Shown here: positions 22,940-30,783 of the stretch, one piece after another
Layout: the number at the start of each line of letters is the position of its first letter
How positions within the stretch are numbered: the stretch's first letter is position 1
IMG/VR virus record: IMGVR_UViG_3300009104_001210
Coordinates: 152,423-216,422 of that record
Source of the DNA: a virus
DNA length: 64,000 nt
Direction: 5' to 3' (one strand)
Program-made: the position numbers and the translations under genes
The notes under the pieces: model-generated
Told to the model about the DNA's origin: nothing
The model's database searches: none
What the model saw: only the letters and a program-made list of their open reading frames with translations

Positions 22940-23854
22940 ATGATATTAACTACTTCTTATACAAGTCCACCTGGATTTGGTCATAGAATTTTTGTTTGGG
23001 AATATCTTTATTTAATTAATCAATATAATGATTTCAAATTTGATTTAGTTTTATCCGATAGTGTTTATGAGGAAACTAAATATTTAGATTTTCCAAAAAC
23101 AAAAATAGTGTCGGATGATAGATATACTACTAAGAAATTTAGAGCGAAAAAAATCGTAGCTGAGATATTAGATAAACAATTAACTTCACACGACCATATG
23201 CTCAAAGATTGGGATTGTTGTTATTACCATAACGAAAATATTTTTATACCTGATATAGATACTCTTAGACCAATTCAAGAAATTCAAATGAAAGACAAAA
23301 AACTATTACAGAAAATAAAAGATACTGTTAAAGATTGTATTGGAATTCATGTGAGACGGGGAGATTTAAAAGATGATGGTAGTGAGAATTATAAAAAATG
23401 GTTAAATAGAGATAATAACAATTGGAGATATGCATACTTAGAAGATAATTATTATCTTACAAGATTAGAAAATCATCCAAATAAAAAATTCTATTTAAGT
23501 TCAGATGCTACATTAGAAGAATTAAAATTTATTACAGATAACTATGATGTTATTATGAGTGATGATATTTTAGGAGAAAAAAAAGAAAGAATTAAATGGG
23601 GATTTAATGACAACTATTATATGCATGGTGGTCCTAAAATAGATTTACATTCAATAGTAGATTTGATGGCACTAACATATTCTAAAAAATTTATTGCAAG
23701 TAATTCTATGTGGAGTGAATTTATTTCAAATTATAAACAAGATAGTTGGAATAATACAGATACTATTTATCCAACAAGATGTTATAAAGTTGCACCAAGA
23801 GAAGGATTATATTATTTGGATTACGGATTTCCGTCATCTATGTTACACTCATGA
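22940..23854 (+). CDS. Fucosyltransferase-like (HxRRGD) glycosyltransferase
   Basis: 304 aa. IGIHVRRGDL is the GDP-fucose pocket motif of GT11/GT23/O-fucosyltransferases, KKFYLSSDATLEEL a downstream motif, and LMALTYSKKFIASNSMWSEF the third. The acceptor is unknown (glycan or protein). Starts seven bases after the Hint gene and overlaps the next gene by four bases, so it shares that transcript. Confidence 0.82.
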   Translation: MILTTSYTSPPGFGHRIFVWEYLYLINQYNDFKFDLVLSDSVYEETKYLDFPKTKIVSDDRYTTKKFRAKKIVAEILDKQLTSHDHMLKDWDCCYYHNENIFIPDIDTLRPIQEIQMKDKKLLQKIKDTVKDCIGIHVRRGDLKDDGSENYKKWLNRDNNNWRYAYLEDNYYLTRLENHPNKKFYLSSDATLEELKFITDNYDVIMSDDILGEKKERIKWGFNDNYYMHGGPKIDLHSIVDLMALTYSKKFIASNSMWSEFISNYKQDSWNNTDTIYPTRCYKVAPREGLYYLDYGFPSSMLHS

Positions 23855-24579
23855 GTTTATATAAACATCCAATAAAATTCGATCTAGATAAATTATTAAA
23901 AGAAAAAGACTATGCTGAATCAGTAGTTACATATGATTCAGGATTTAGAAATCATTGTATATCTTTGTTAGGTAGAAAAGAAGAAGAAATGGAAGGTTGG
24001 AATCTTTATTTAGCAGAAATGAATAGGCATAGAATATGGAAAGATTATAATAGACAAGTGAATGTATTATATGATACAGAAATCTTACAAGATATTCCTT
24101 TTGATAGAAAACATTTACCTTATATGAATAGTGTATTTGATATATTTAATGAAGGAACTGAAGTTTTAGTTGCTAGATTAATTCGAAGAGAATCACATTC
24201 TTCATACGGCATACATAGAGATTATGGAAAAGGTATGGAAGAACTTGAAGATTCTAAGAAGATGATGTGGAGATTTCAGATTCCACTTATATCAAATAAA
24301 GACTGCTACTTAATTATTTTTAAAGATCATGTAGTTGACAAATGGAAAGAGTTATATGGTGAATATCAATTAGAAGATTTTTTAGATAAACCATCTGATG
24401 ATTTTCAGGTTCATCATTTAGAGGATGGTTATTTATATCACTTTAAAGTTTGGAAGTATGCACACACGGTATGGAATATGGGGGAAACAGATAGATATAC
24501 ATTAGTAGTTGATACAATACCAAATGAGTGGATAGAAAATTGGGCAAAGGAAAATTTAAATGAAGTTTTACCTTCATAA
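23851..24579 (+). CDS. Aspartyl/asparaginyl beta-hydroxylase-like 2OG-Fe(II) dioxygenase
   Basis: 242 aa. SSYGIHRDYGKG contains the HxD iron ligands, WRFQIPLISN a following strand, and HTVWNMGETDRYTLVVD supplies the distal His and the Arg that holds 2-oxoglutarate. This layout matches AspH-type hydroxylases, which oxidise Asp/Asn side chains, or free amino acids in related families. ATGA-coupled to the fucosyltransferase-like gene and overlapping the ATP-grasp gene by 20 bases. Confidence 0.75.
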   Translation: MSLYKHPIKFDLDKLLKEKDYAESVVTYDSGFRNHCISLLGRKEEEMEGWNLYLAEMNRHRIWKDYNRQVNVLYDTEILQDIPFDRKHLPYMNSVFDIFNEGTEVLVARLIRRESHSSYGIHRDYGKGMEELEDSKKMMWRFQIPLISNKDCYLIIFKDHVVDKWKELYGEYQLEDFLDKPSDDFQVHHLEDGYLYHFKVWKYAHTVWNMGETDRYTLVVDTIPNEWIENWAKENLNEVLPS

Positions 24580-25528
24580 AGATATTTTATATGAAGATCA
24601 AGCGTGGAAAACTGTTAAGTTTTTATTAGATGTAAAAAAAATATCTAATGAGGTTGTAGATATGCACAATATAGAATCTATAAAGCAATTAAATGTTTCA
24701 AGTGATGATATATGTTTTGCTAGATTTGGTCATCATTTTGATGATAAGATAGCAACTAATAAAGCATATGATGTATTAACTCAAAAATTTAATAAAATAT
24801 ATCCTTCAAAAGACGCATATTATTATTATGATGATAAATTAAAGCAATATGAATTTATGTTAGAAAATGATATACCTTGTTTGAAAACATATTATGTAGG
24901 TAGTAAAGAAGAGATAGAAAAATTAAATATAAAATTTCCTATAGTTACTAAAAAAACTTGGGGGGCTGGAACTGAACAAGTTAATAAGTGGGATGATTAT
25001 GAATCTATTGTTGATAATAAAGATACTCGAAGTTGGACAGGGGGATCTATATTTCCATGTTTAGTTCAAGAATATAAAGATGTAGATTATGATATTAGAG
25101 TTAGAATTTTAAACTCTAAAGTTTTCTTTACTAAAAGAATGCACGAATTTAAAACAAAAAATAAAGATAATTTTCCATATGGTACAAAAGAGATTCTTAA
25201 AAAAGATAGAATAAAATATCATTTACCACCATATGAAGTTCCTGTAGCATTACCAATAAATGATTTAGCAGAAGTAGAAGATATTATACCTATAGTAGAA
25301 AAATTACATAAGATTCAAAATGAAAAATTGAATAGTAATTTTGTGGTGTGGGATATTCTTAGAACAAATGAAGGAATAAAAATTCTTGAATTTAGTCATG
25401 TTACAGTATATAAAAGTTTTCCACAAATTTATTATGATATAGAATATAAAGAAGCAAATAAATTAACAATAAAAAATCGTGAACATTTTTTTTATTTGTA
25501 TAACGAAATATTAAAAGGATTAATATGA
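24560..25528 (+). CDS. ATP-grasp ligase (RimK/glutathione-synthetase-like)
   Basis: 322 aa. FPIVTKKTWGAGTEQV forms the ATP-grasp lysine and glycine loop; LVQEYKDVDYDIRVRIL is the second nucleotide-binding segment, and NFVVWDILRTNEGIKILEFS carries the metal-binding D and E. Such enzymes join a carboxylate to an amine. The substrate is not apparent; it could be an amino acid or peptide tied to the hydroxylase and halogenase next door. Overlaps both neighbours. Confidence 0.82.
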   Translation: MKFYLHKDILYEDQAWKTVKFLLDVKKISNEVVDMHNIESIKQLNVSSDDICFARFGHHFDDKIATNKAYDVLTQKFNKIYPSKDAYYYYDDKLKQYEFMLENDIPCLKTYYVGSKEEIEKLNIKFPIVTKKTWGAGTEQVNKWDDYESIVDNKDTRSWTGGSIFPCLVQEYKDVDYDIRVRILNSKVFFTKRMHEFKTKNKDNFPYGTKEILKKDRIKYHLPPYEVPVALPINDLAEVEDIIPIVEKLHKIQNEKLNSNFVVWDILRTNEGIKILEFSHVTVYKSFPQIYYDIEYKEANKLTIKNREHFFYLYNEILKGLI

Positions 25529-27090
25529 AGAAAGTTATTATAGTTGGTGGTGGATTTGCAGGTTACTTAACAGCGTTGTTTTTAAATAAAAAATTTCCTA
25601 AATTAAAAATTGATATAATAAAATCATCAGATAAAGAACAAATTTCTGCTGGAGAACAAACAGGCAAAGAACAACTACAATTGTTTTTTGAATCATTAGG
25701 AATTGAAGAAACTGAATGGTTTAGTAGAACAAAATCTTTTTTAAAAATAGGTAATTCTTTTGTTGGGTGGGGAAACCGTGAAAATTTTGATCCTCGAGTT
25801 GGTGGACCAGATGTAGTTAATCATAGTTTTGTAATGGAAAATAAATTATTACCTTTACTTAGGAATGGTGGTGGTATGAAATCCGTAAAGGATTCTATGA
25901 AATATAATGATAAGTTACATACTGAATTATATCAAAATAGTTTTTTAGAAACACCCATAGATAATACGGATGATTATATAGATAGTTTTAAAAAACACTT
26001 TAAAAATAGTTTTTTTAATAGAAAGAATAATAGAGCCATAGCTCATATGCATGATTGGTTAGAGATAGGTAAATTTATAGAAACTAAGTTTGATGATAAT
26101 GTTAAAATAATTACTGATCATATAACTGATGTGGTTGTAGATAAAAAAAATAATACTATAGAATATCTTGTTAATAAAGATAAAGAAAAGATTAAAGCAG
26201 ATCACTACGTAGATTGTACAGGTATTAGTAGAATTTTGATTTCTAAACTTAGTAAAGTTGTAGATATTAGTGATGAATATCCTGTAAATAGTGCCGTATT
26301 TGGTCCAGTAGAATATATAGATAGAACTAAAGAGATGGTGCCAACCTTATATACTACTGCTTTTAAAAATGGTTATTCATTTAAAACACCATTACAACAT
26401 AGGATAGGAACAGGATATGTCTATTCAGATAAGTATATTAGTAAAGATGAAGCAATAGATGAGATAAATGATTATTGGGATGGTAGATTTAAGTCAGATC
26501 AAGTTAATCATTTAAAATGGACTCCATCTTATGTAGTTAAACCTTTTCAGAAAAATTGTAGCGCTGTAGGATTAGCAGGACAATTTGATTGTCCAATGGA
26601 ATCTACAGTATTTACTCAGATATCAACTGCTCTTCAACAATTAGGAAATTATTTAAATAGAGATAATAAATTATTATACATGAATCGTTCTGATATAAGA
26701 GATGAAGATATGTTAAATTATTGTAATACTTGGACTGAATATACTTTTCATAATACAAGACATTTTAAACAAATGATGTTTTATACTACAAATAGAGATG
26801 ATAGCGAATTTTGGAAGAATATTAAAACACTTAATTATTCTGATATTTTTTATAAAAAATTAAGTTTCTTTTTAGACAATTCATTTGATTATATAATAGA
26901 AAATAGAAATAAGTTTCCTGATTATACTCCACCAACAAATTTTAATATTAATGAAGATAGATTTTGGAGAGTATATCAAAAAGGATTTAAAGGATATTTT
27001 GATTATATGGGAATAAGGGGTGTAGGACATAGTATGATATTAGATGTTCATAATTGGTTAATGATTCTTGCGTATAAAAAATACATTTAA
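25525..27090 (+). CDS. Flavin-dependent tryptophan-halogenase-family protein
   Basis: 521 aa. The FAD motif VIIVGGGFAGYLTALFL starts the protein; GEQTGKEQLQLFFESLGI parallels the GEATVPxi region, and SAVGLAGQFDCPMESTVF is the usual halogenase C-terminal FAD/substrate motif. The diagnostic WxWxIP reads YSFKTPLQHRIGTGYVY, so both tryptophans are lost. Family members chlorinate or brominate indole or pyrrole; this one may oxidise a different substrate. Related genes occur in marine phages. Coupled by ATGA to the ATP-grasp gene; last of the cluster. Confidence 0.85.
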   Translation: MKKVIIVGGGFAGYLTALFLNKKFPKLKIDIIKSSDKEQISAGEQTGKEQLQLFFESLGIEETEWFSRTKSFLKIGNSFVGWGNRENFDPRVGGPDVVNHSFVMENKLLPLLRNGGGMKSVKDSMKYNDKLHTELYQNSFLETPIDNTDDYIDSFKKHFKNSFFNRKNNRAIAHMHDWLEIGKFIETKFDDNVKIITDHITDVVVDKKNNTIEYLVNKDKEKIKADHYVDCTGISRILISKLSKVVDISDEYPVNSAVFGPVEYIDRTKEMVPTLYTTAFKNGYSFKTPLQHRIGTGYVYSDKYISKDEAIDEINDYWDGRFKSDQVNHLKWTPSYVVKPFQKNCSAVGLAGQFDCPMESTVFTQISTALQQLGNYLNRDNKLLYMNRSDIRDEDMLNYCNTWTEYTFHNTRHFKQMMFYTTNRDDSEFWKNIKTLNYSDIFYKKLSFFLDNSFDYIIENRNKFPDYTPPTNFNINEDRFWRVYQKGFKGYFDYMGIRGVGHSMILDVHNWLMILAYKKYI

Positions 27091-27120
27091 CCTTATCTAA
27101 TTAGAAGAGTCTAATATAGT

Positions 27121-27264
27121 ATGATAGATACAGAAAAATTTATAAAAAACCTACATAAAGAAATAAAACGTAGAAAAGAACGTAAACAACGTGTATTCAA
27201 TACTATTTATTTAGTAGGAGTGTTTATCTTTGATTTTATAATAGACACAGGAGAATGGATATGA
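27121..27264 (+). CDS. Small single-pass membrane protein (47 aa)
   Basis: ATG 30 bases after the halogenase stop. A basic N-terminal helix (KNLHKEIKRRKERKQR) precedes one hydrophobic segment (IYLVGVFIFDFII), a typical positive-inside inner-membrane peptide. Overlaps the next gene's ATG. Not recognised. Confidence 0.5.
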   Translation: MIDTEKFIKNLHKEIKRRKERKQRVFNTIYLVGVFIFDFIIDTGEWI

Positions 27265-27596
27265 AAAAATATTTATTAATGTTTGCTTTTATTTTACCAT
27301 TAATGGCTCAAGAAGTTGAAGTTAAAGAAACAGATGGTAAGACAGAAGTTACCGTTAAGAAACAACACGATAAGAAAAAATGGGATCGTGGCAGTATGAA
27401 GCGCGGTATGGACAGACGTGATAAACGAATGATGATGGCTAAACGAAAAAAGATGCAAAGGAAGAGATTCTGGCGCTCAGCAGTTCGTGTAGTTGTTATT
27501 GGTGGAGTAGCTTATTATGTTGGATATACTCAAGGCCAAAAGCATGAACATAAACGTGGTTGGAATAAAAAACCATATATGGGTGATAGAAAATAA
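27261..27596 (+). CDS. Exported basic protein with C-terminal hydrophobic segment
   Basis: 111 aa from the ATG at 27261, which has GGAG at good distance; an ATG six bases earlier is too close to that site. A signal peptide (residues 1-18, MKKYLLMFAFILPLMAQ) precedes a lysine/arginine/methionine-rich central part. RVVVIGGVAYYVGYTQG near the end may be a glycine-zipper membrane segment. The role is perhaps envelope or lysis. The stop overlaps the lipoprotein start by one base. Confidence 0.6.
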   Translation: MKKYLLMFAFILPLMAQEVEVKETDGKTEVTVKKQHDKKKWDRGSMKRGMDRRDKRMMMAKRKKMQRKRFWRSAVRVVVIGGVAYYVGYTQGQKHEHKRGWNKKPYMGDRK

Positions 27597-28180
27597 TGAA
27601 ACTTAAAAAAATATTAATGAGTTGTGTATTACTTTTTGGGAGCTTGTCTCTATCGGGATGTTATACGCAACTCTCTATGTTTTATCCTGAACCAGAAATC
27701 GAAAATGATGATAGTGAACAGTTCTACGAAACTTATTCAAGAGCAGTTCCAAGACCTCTTAACGTAGGTATTTACGCACAAGACGGAGCAGGAACACCAT
27801 TGAGTTTAGCTTATAGTTCAATGTATAATAGATTTCAACCATACTATGGATTTGGTTATGGTTATGGTAGAAGTGGTTACTATAATAGTTACGGAACTTA
27901 TTATGGATATGATTCATATCTAATAGGTGGATATACAATGTATGTTCCAGTTAATACAGGTGAAAGAAAACCAAGAACATTTTCTACAAGTAGAGATAGT
28001 GATGGTTCACCTGGAACAAATTTAAATGTTACAAGAACAAGAAGTTCCAACACTTCACAATCAAGTAATAGTGGTTATAGTAATAGTTCGAATGTATCAA
28101 GTACAAGAAGTTCTTCAGGGCGCTCGTCAAGTTCTTCCTCAAGTTCTAATTCAGGAAGAAGAGTAACCAAGAGGAATTAA
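27596..28180 (+). CDS. Tyr/Gly- and Ser-rich lipoprotein
   Basis: 194 aa. Signal peptide with lipobox LSGC (Cys22). The mature protein has a Y/G-rich middle (YYGFGYGYGRSGYY) and a Ser/Arg-rich C-terminus of about 50 residues ending in KRN. This resembles lipoproteins of FCB-group bacteria more than usual phage proteins, so it may be host-derived. Probably on the outer membrane. Function unknown. Confidence 0.7.
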   Translation: MKLKKILMSCVLLFGSLSLSGCYTQLSMFYPEPEIENDDSEQFYETYSRAVPRPLNVGIYAQDGAGTPLSLAYSSMYNRFQPYYGFGYGYGRSGYYNSYGTYYGYDSYLIGGYTMYVPVNTGERKPRTFSTSRDSDGSPGTNLNVTRTRSSNTSQSSNSGYSNSSNVSSTRSSSGRSSSSSSSSNSGRRVTKRN

Positions 28181-28181
28181 T

Positions 28182-28472
28182 ATGATATTAGAATTATTAT
28201 TTAGCTTTGTACTCTTTATTACTGGTGGACATTTAATAGATACTAAATTTAAAGTACATCATTATAGTGATGAGGATTATAAGGAAATTTTCTTTCTACA
28301 AGCTAAAAAGGAAATTTCTAAGGAATGTATAAAACACTCTGTAGTGGAAACTATTACTTATAAAAATAGTTATCGTGAAGGTAAGCAACAGAGGGATTAT
28401 ACAATATCTAATCCATATCCAATACAAGATACACCACAACAAGATACTTTTAATAGTCAAAGGAGAAATTAG
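28182..28472 (+). CDS. Small membrane-anchored protein
   Basis: 96 aa starting one base after the lipoprotein stop. An N-terminal hydrophobic helix (LELLFSFVLFITGGHLI) is followed by a soluble, charged part with Q/N-rich tail. Possibly i-spanin-like, as it precedes other membrane genes, but without the usual coiled coil. Not recognised. Confidence 0.5.
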   Translation: MILELLFSFVLFITGGHLIDTKFKVHHYSDEDYKEIFFLQAKKEISKECIKHSVVETITYKNSYREGKQQRDYTISNPYPIQDTPQQDTFNSQRRN

Positions 28473-28474
28473 TT

Positions 28475-28726
28475 ATGAGTAGTTTAGCAAAAATAATTGG
28501 AGCTATTTTAGCTGCATTAGGGTTAAGTTCTTTAGTATCAGGAAAGAAAAAAGCTGCAGTTAAGAAGATAGATGCCAAGAAAAAAGTTGTAAAGAAAAAA
28601 GTTAAAAAAATTGATAAGGAACTAAAACAGGTTAAGAAAGCACAAACAAAAGCTAAAAAACCTACTAAGAGAAAAAAAGTAAAAGACTCTGATAAGTTTC
28701 TGAAAGATTTTGCAAAGAAAAAATGA
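28475..28726 (+). CDS. Lysine-rich membrane-tethered protein
   Basis: 83 aa. Residues 4-22 are hydrophobic (LAKIIGAILAALGLSSLV), then almost half of the rest is lysine (KKKAAVKKIDAKKKVVKKK). Could bind DNA or lipid at the membrane. Four-base overlap with the next gene. Confidence 0.5.
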   Translation: MSSLAKIIGAILAALGLSSLVSGKKKAAVKKIDAKKKVVKKKVKKIDKELKQVKKAQTKAKKPTKRKKVKDSDKFLKDFAKKK

Positions 28727-29091
28727 AGAAAACAAAAATGATTAGTTGGGTTGTTGGTTTCATGTTATTTTGTGGATGGGCCGATTTAGTATGGGGTCAA
28801 ACAACTTTAACTAAAGAACAAGCAGACAATCTTGCAAATAATATACAAGAGTTACAAATCAAAGCGGATTCTCTATCTACTTCAGATAGCTTAAAGACTA
28901 TTGAAATAGATTTACTTAATGAGAAAATTGATTCGTTAGAAGAAGATTTAACTCTTACAGAAAAGAAAGCTAAGTTAGTTAAGCCAAGTTGGTATGAGAA
29001 TAAGTGGTTATATTTCGGATATGGTTCAGTACTAACATATGCAGTACTTACACTTGTTGAACAAGCTGGTCACGCTATAAATATTTTTTAA
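28723..29091 (+). CDS. Coiled-coil exported/membrane protein, spanin-like
   Basis: 122 aa. An N-terminal signal/anchor ending VWGQ, a heptad-patterned helix (residues 35-90, QELQIKADSLSTS through DSLEEDLTLTEKK), then a C-terminal hydrophobic segment (WLYFGYGSVLTYAVLTLV). The layout is like an i-spanin or a small coiled-coil envelope protein. Final gene of the envelope module; it meets a minus-strand gene tail to tail. Confidence 0.55.
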   Translation: MKKTKMISWVVGFMLFCGWADLVWGQTTLTKEQADNLANNIQELQIKADSLSTSDSLKTIEIDLLNEKIDSLEEDLTLTEKKAKLVKPSWYENKWLYFGYGSVLTYAVLTLVEQAGHAINIF

Positions 29092-29299
29092 ATATTTCTT
29101 TCCCTTTAATATAATATTTTTCATATACACTTAAAATCTTTTCAGGAAGATTGTGTTTTAAGCAAGCATATAAAGTTAAAACAACAATTAACTTTTTTAT
29201 ATGAGGATTTGGTGGCAAAGACATTTCTACTGCCATAATTATACAGATTAGGATCATCAATGTCCAACGTATTTGCTCTTTTAGTATGTGAAAATTCAA
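29075..29299 (-). CDS. Small membrane protein on the minus strand
   Basis: 74 aa from a minus-strand TTG at 29299 with AAAGGAAAAAAA upstream; a longer reading from 29404 lacks a ribosome site. The product has one hydrophobic helix (WTLMILICIIMAVEM), then LPPNPHIKKLIVVLTLYACLKHNLPEK, which reads like a real protein. It converges with the 28723 gene by 17 bases. One of only two credible minus-strand genes here. Confidence 0.5.
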   Translation of the reverse strand: MNFHILKEQIRWTLMILICIIMAVEMSLPPNPHIKKLIVVLTLYACLKHNLPEKILSVYEKYYIKGKEIFKKYL

Positions 29300-29463
29300 T
29301 TTTTTTCCTTTTTTTTTAAATAAAATGTATTTTAGACTTTTATGTTTATATATATACATATAAAGTTTTTTGAAAATTTGAAATGGGAACGCATCAGCAG
29401 GCATGTTGATGTGGGGTTGACTGAATAACAGGTTGTGTTAAAGGCTTGTAATGTATCCTAATC

Positions 29464-29765
29464 CCTCTTGTGGTAGAGGAGTATTCACCTAAATGTTGGT
29501 AATACTGAAAGACATTTCGTGCGGGAGTTTGAGTCAATATAATTAGAAAAAGAAGCCTACTTTTTCACTTCATTGGGAGTACCCGAAAGGAAATCTCCCT
29601 GTAAACTGACCGAATAAACTTTTCTTTGAGAGTTAAGGTAGTTGTTTAGAAGTTGTATTCGCCTCAACGGTGTTAATAGCATTGAGAGAGAATCGAAGTA
29701 ACTTTCGGAAATAACGTGTGAAGCTATAAAATCAGAGTGATTCAATGCGAAATGGCATTTTCGCA
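29464..29765. ncRNA. Hairpin-rich non-coding region (candidate structured RNA)
   Basis: No credible gene lies in 29300-30048. At least five local hairpins are seen: CCTCT/AGAGG at 29464-29479, a 9-bp AGTATT-ACC/GGT-AATACT at 29480-29506, GGGAG-CC/GG-CTCCC with a GAAA tetraloop at 29575-29599, CTCAA/TTGAG at 29663-29686, and TGCGAAA/TTTCGCA at 29746-29765. Local base composition is richer in G+C than the surrounding genes. Strand and exact ends are unknown. Large phage RNAs such as GOLLD or ROOL are possible comparisons, but I do not recognise their motifs. Confidence 0.45.
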
Positions 29766-29791
29766 CCCCCAAAATTTCAAAACTTTTTTAC

Positions 29792-29854
29792 GAGGAAGCC
29801 TCTTTATTCTCACTTTTATTATTTTAAATTATACTATCGAATATATGCTTCCTC
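29792..29854. repeat. Long-spaced inverted repeat GAGGAAGC
   Basis: GAGGAAGC (29792-29799) is the exact complement of GCTTCCTC (29847-29854), enclosing 47 A/T-rich bases. Next to another such stem; may close a terminal RNA domain or mark a protein-binding site. Confidence 0.45.
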
Positions 29855-29862
29855 AAACTTTT

Positions 29863-29933
29863 AATATGAGGCTCGAAAATTTTTAGTTTCCACTTGAAAT
29901 AAACAACTTAAAAATGAGGGCCTCATATTTTTT
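29863..29933 (+). terminator. Wide-loop stem with T run (possible terminator)
   Basis: AATATGAGGC (29863-29872) pairs exactly with GCCTCATATT (29920-29929), followed by a T-rich TTTTTT. The inner arm itself contains the palindrome ATGAGGGCCTCAT. The 47-base loop is unusually long for a terminator, but the shorter palindrome alone could work. Confidence 0.4.
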
Positions 29934-29965
29934 AAAAAAAAATGTATTTTTATGAAAAAACATTA

Positions 29966-30012
29966 TATTTATAAGTAATAAAGGTTTGATATCGCTCAAT
30001 TGAGGATATCAA
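29966..30012 (+). promoter_or_regulatory. Promoter-like TATTTATA and 27-bp palindrome before hsp20
   Basis: TATTTATA (29966-29973) is followed by TTGATATC-G-CTCAATTGAG-GATATCAA (29986-30012), a near-perfect inverted repeat 36 bases upstream of the Hsp20 ATG. It could be a repressor operator or an RNA hairpin near the ribosome site; it does not match CIRCE. Confidence 0.5.
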
Positions 30013-30048
30013 TGTTTGACTAAATAGTAAACAAAACAGGAGAAAACA

Positions 30049-30525
30049 ATGACTAAAATCGCATTTCGTACAAACATCCCTTACTTCGATAGGGATTCTT
30101 TTTTGACCCCGTTTGATAAAATATTCGATCAAATGGTTGAAACTCATTATCCAGAAATAACAAAATCCGTTGGTGTAAAACCATATGGTAATACTGCATA
30201 TCCAAAAGTTAACGTATATGAATACGACGACAAAGTGGGTATTGTAGCAGAGATTCCTGGATTAAACAAGAAACAACTCAAAGTAGATGTTGAAGATGGA
30301 ACTCTTACAATATCTGGAGATAAACACGGTTCTTTAATGAAAGATCAAGGTGCTAGAGTTATCCGTAAGGAATTAAAGCAATCTTCATTTAAAAGACAAT
30401 TTGAATTGGGTGAGTTGTTAGATGGTGAGAACATTTCAGCCAATTTTAAGGATGGAATTTTATCTGTCTCAATTCCTAAGATGGAGCAGGAACAACCGAA
30501 GAAGACTACTGTAAAAATATCCTAA
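30049..30525 (+). CDS. Small heat-shock protein (Hsp20/alpha-crystallin)
   Basis: 158 aa. The alpha-crystallin domain spans about residues 50-140: VNVYEYDDKVGIVAEIPGL, the GTLTISG strand, and ANFKDGILSVSIPK, with a short C-terminal tail (KTTVKIS) that contains an IxI-like V-K-I. Holdase chaperones of this type occur widely in marine myoviruses. AGGAG precedes the ATG. A palindrome and candidate promoter upstream suggest separate control. The next gene follows its stop directly. Confidence 0.96.
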   Translation: MTKIAFRTNIPYFDRDSFLTPFDKIFDQMVETHYPEITKSVGVKPYGNTAYPKVNVYEYDDKVGIVAEIPGLNKKQLKVDVEDGTLTISGDKHGSLMKDQGARVIRKELKQSSFKRQFELGELLDGENISANFKDGILSVSIPKMEQEQPKKTTVKIS

Positions 30526-30726
30526 ATGAAGGAAATGATACGCATCGGAGATGATGTGTATGTTCTACTTGGAACTGTATCGGTAAGTTCTGGTTACACA
30601 ATTGATGAACTAAAAAATATGTATTCACTTGCGGATACAGTTCTGAGAAAGAATGATTTGTGGTATATTACCCATAAAACCATAGTTGCTGAATTTGAAG
30701 ATATTATAGATAAAAAAGACAGTTAA
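30526..30726 (+). CDS. Small hypothetical protein
   Basis: 66 aa directly following the hsp20 stop, so co-transcribed. Beta-rich start (MIRIGDDVYVLLGTVSVSSGYTI) and acidic, lysine-rich end. No family recognised. Confidence 0.5.
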   Translation: MKEMIRIGDDVYVLLGTVSVSSGYTIDELKNMYSLADTVLRKNDLWYITHKTIVAEFEDIIDKKDS

Positions 30727-30740
30727 GTAAATATATATTC

Positions 30741-30755
30741 TATTTATAATTGTAT
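30741..30755 (+). promoter_or_regulatory. Candidate late promoter TATTTATAATTGTAT
   Basis: Fifteen bases identical to 63237-63251. The TATTTATA octamer ends 35 bases before the GTG at 30784. Supported by the shared sequence and spacing with 21553 and 63237. Confidence 0.45.
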
Positions 30756-30783
30756 TAATAAACAGATATTAAAGGAGAATTTT

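Noticed and set aside
29557-29772. 71-codon minus-strand reading
   Set aside because: Sits in the hairpin-rich region; composition follows RNA stems rather than a protein.
29950-30147. Minus-strand reading over the hsp20 start
   Set aside because: Overlaps the well-supported hsp20 gene and its regulatory palindrome.
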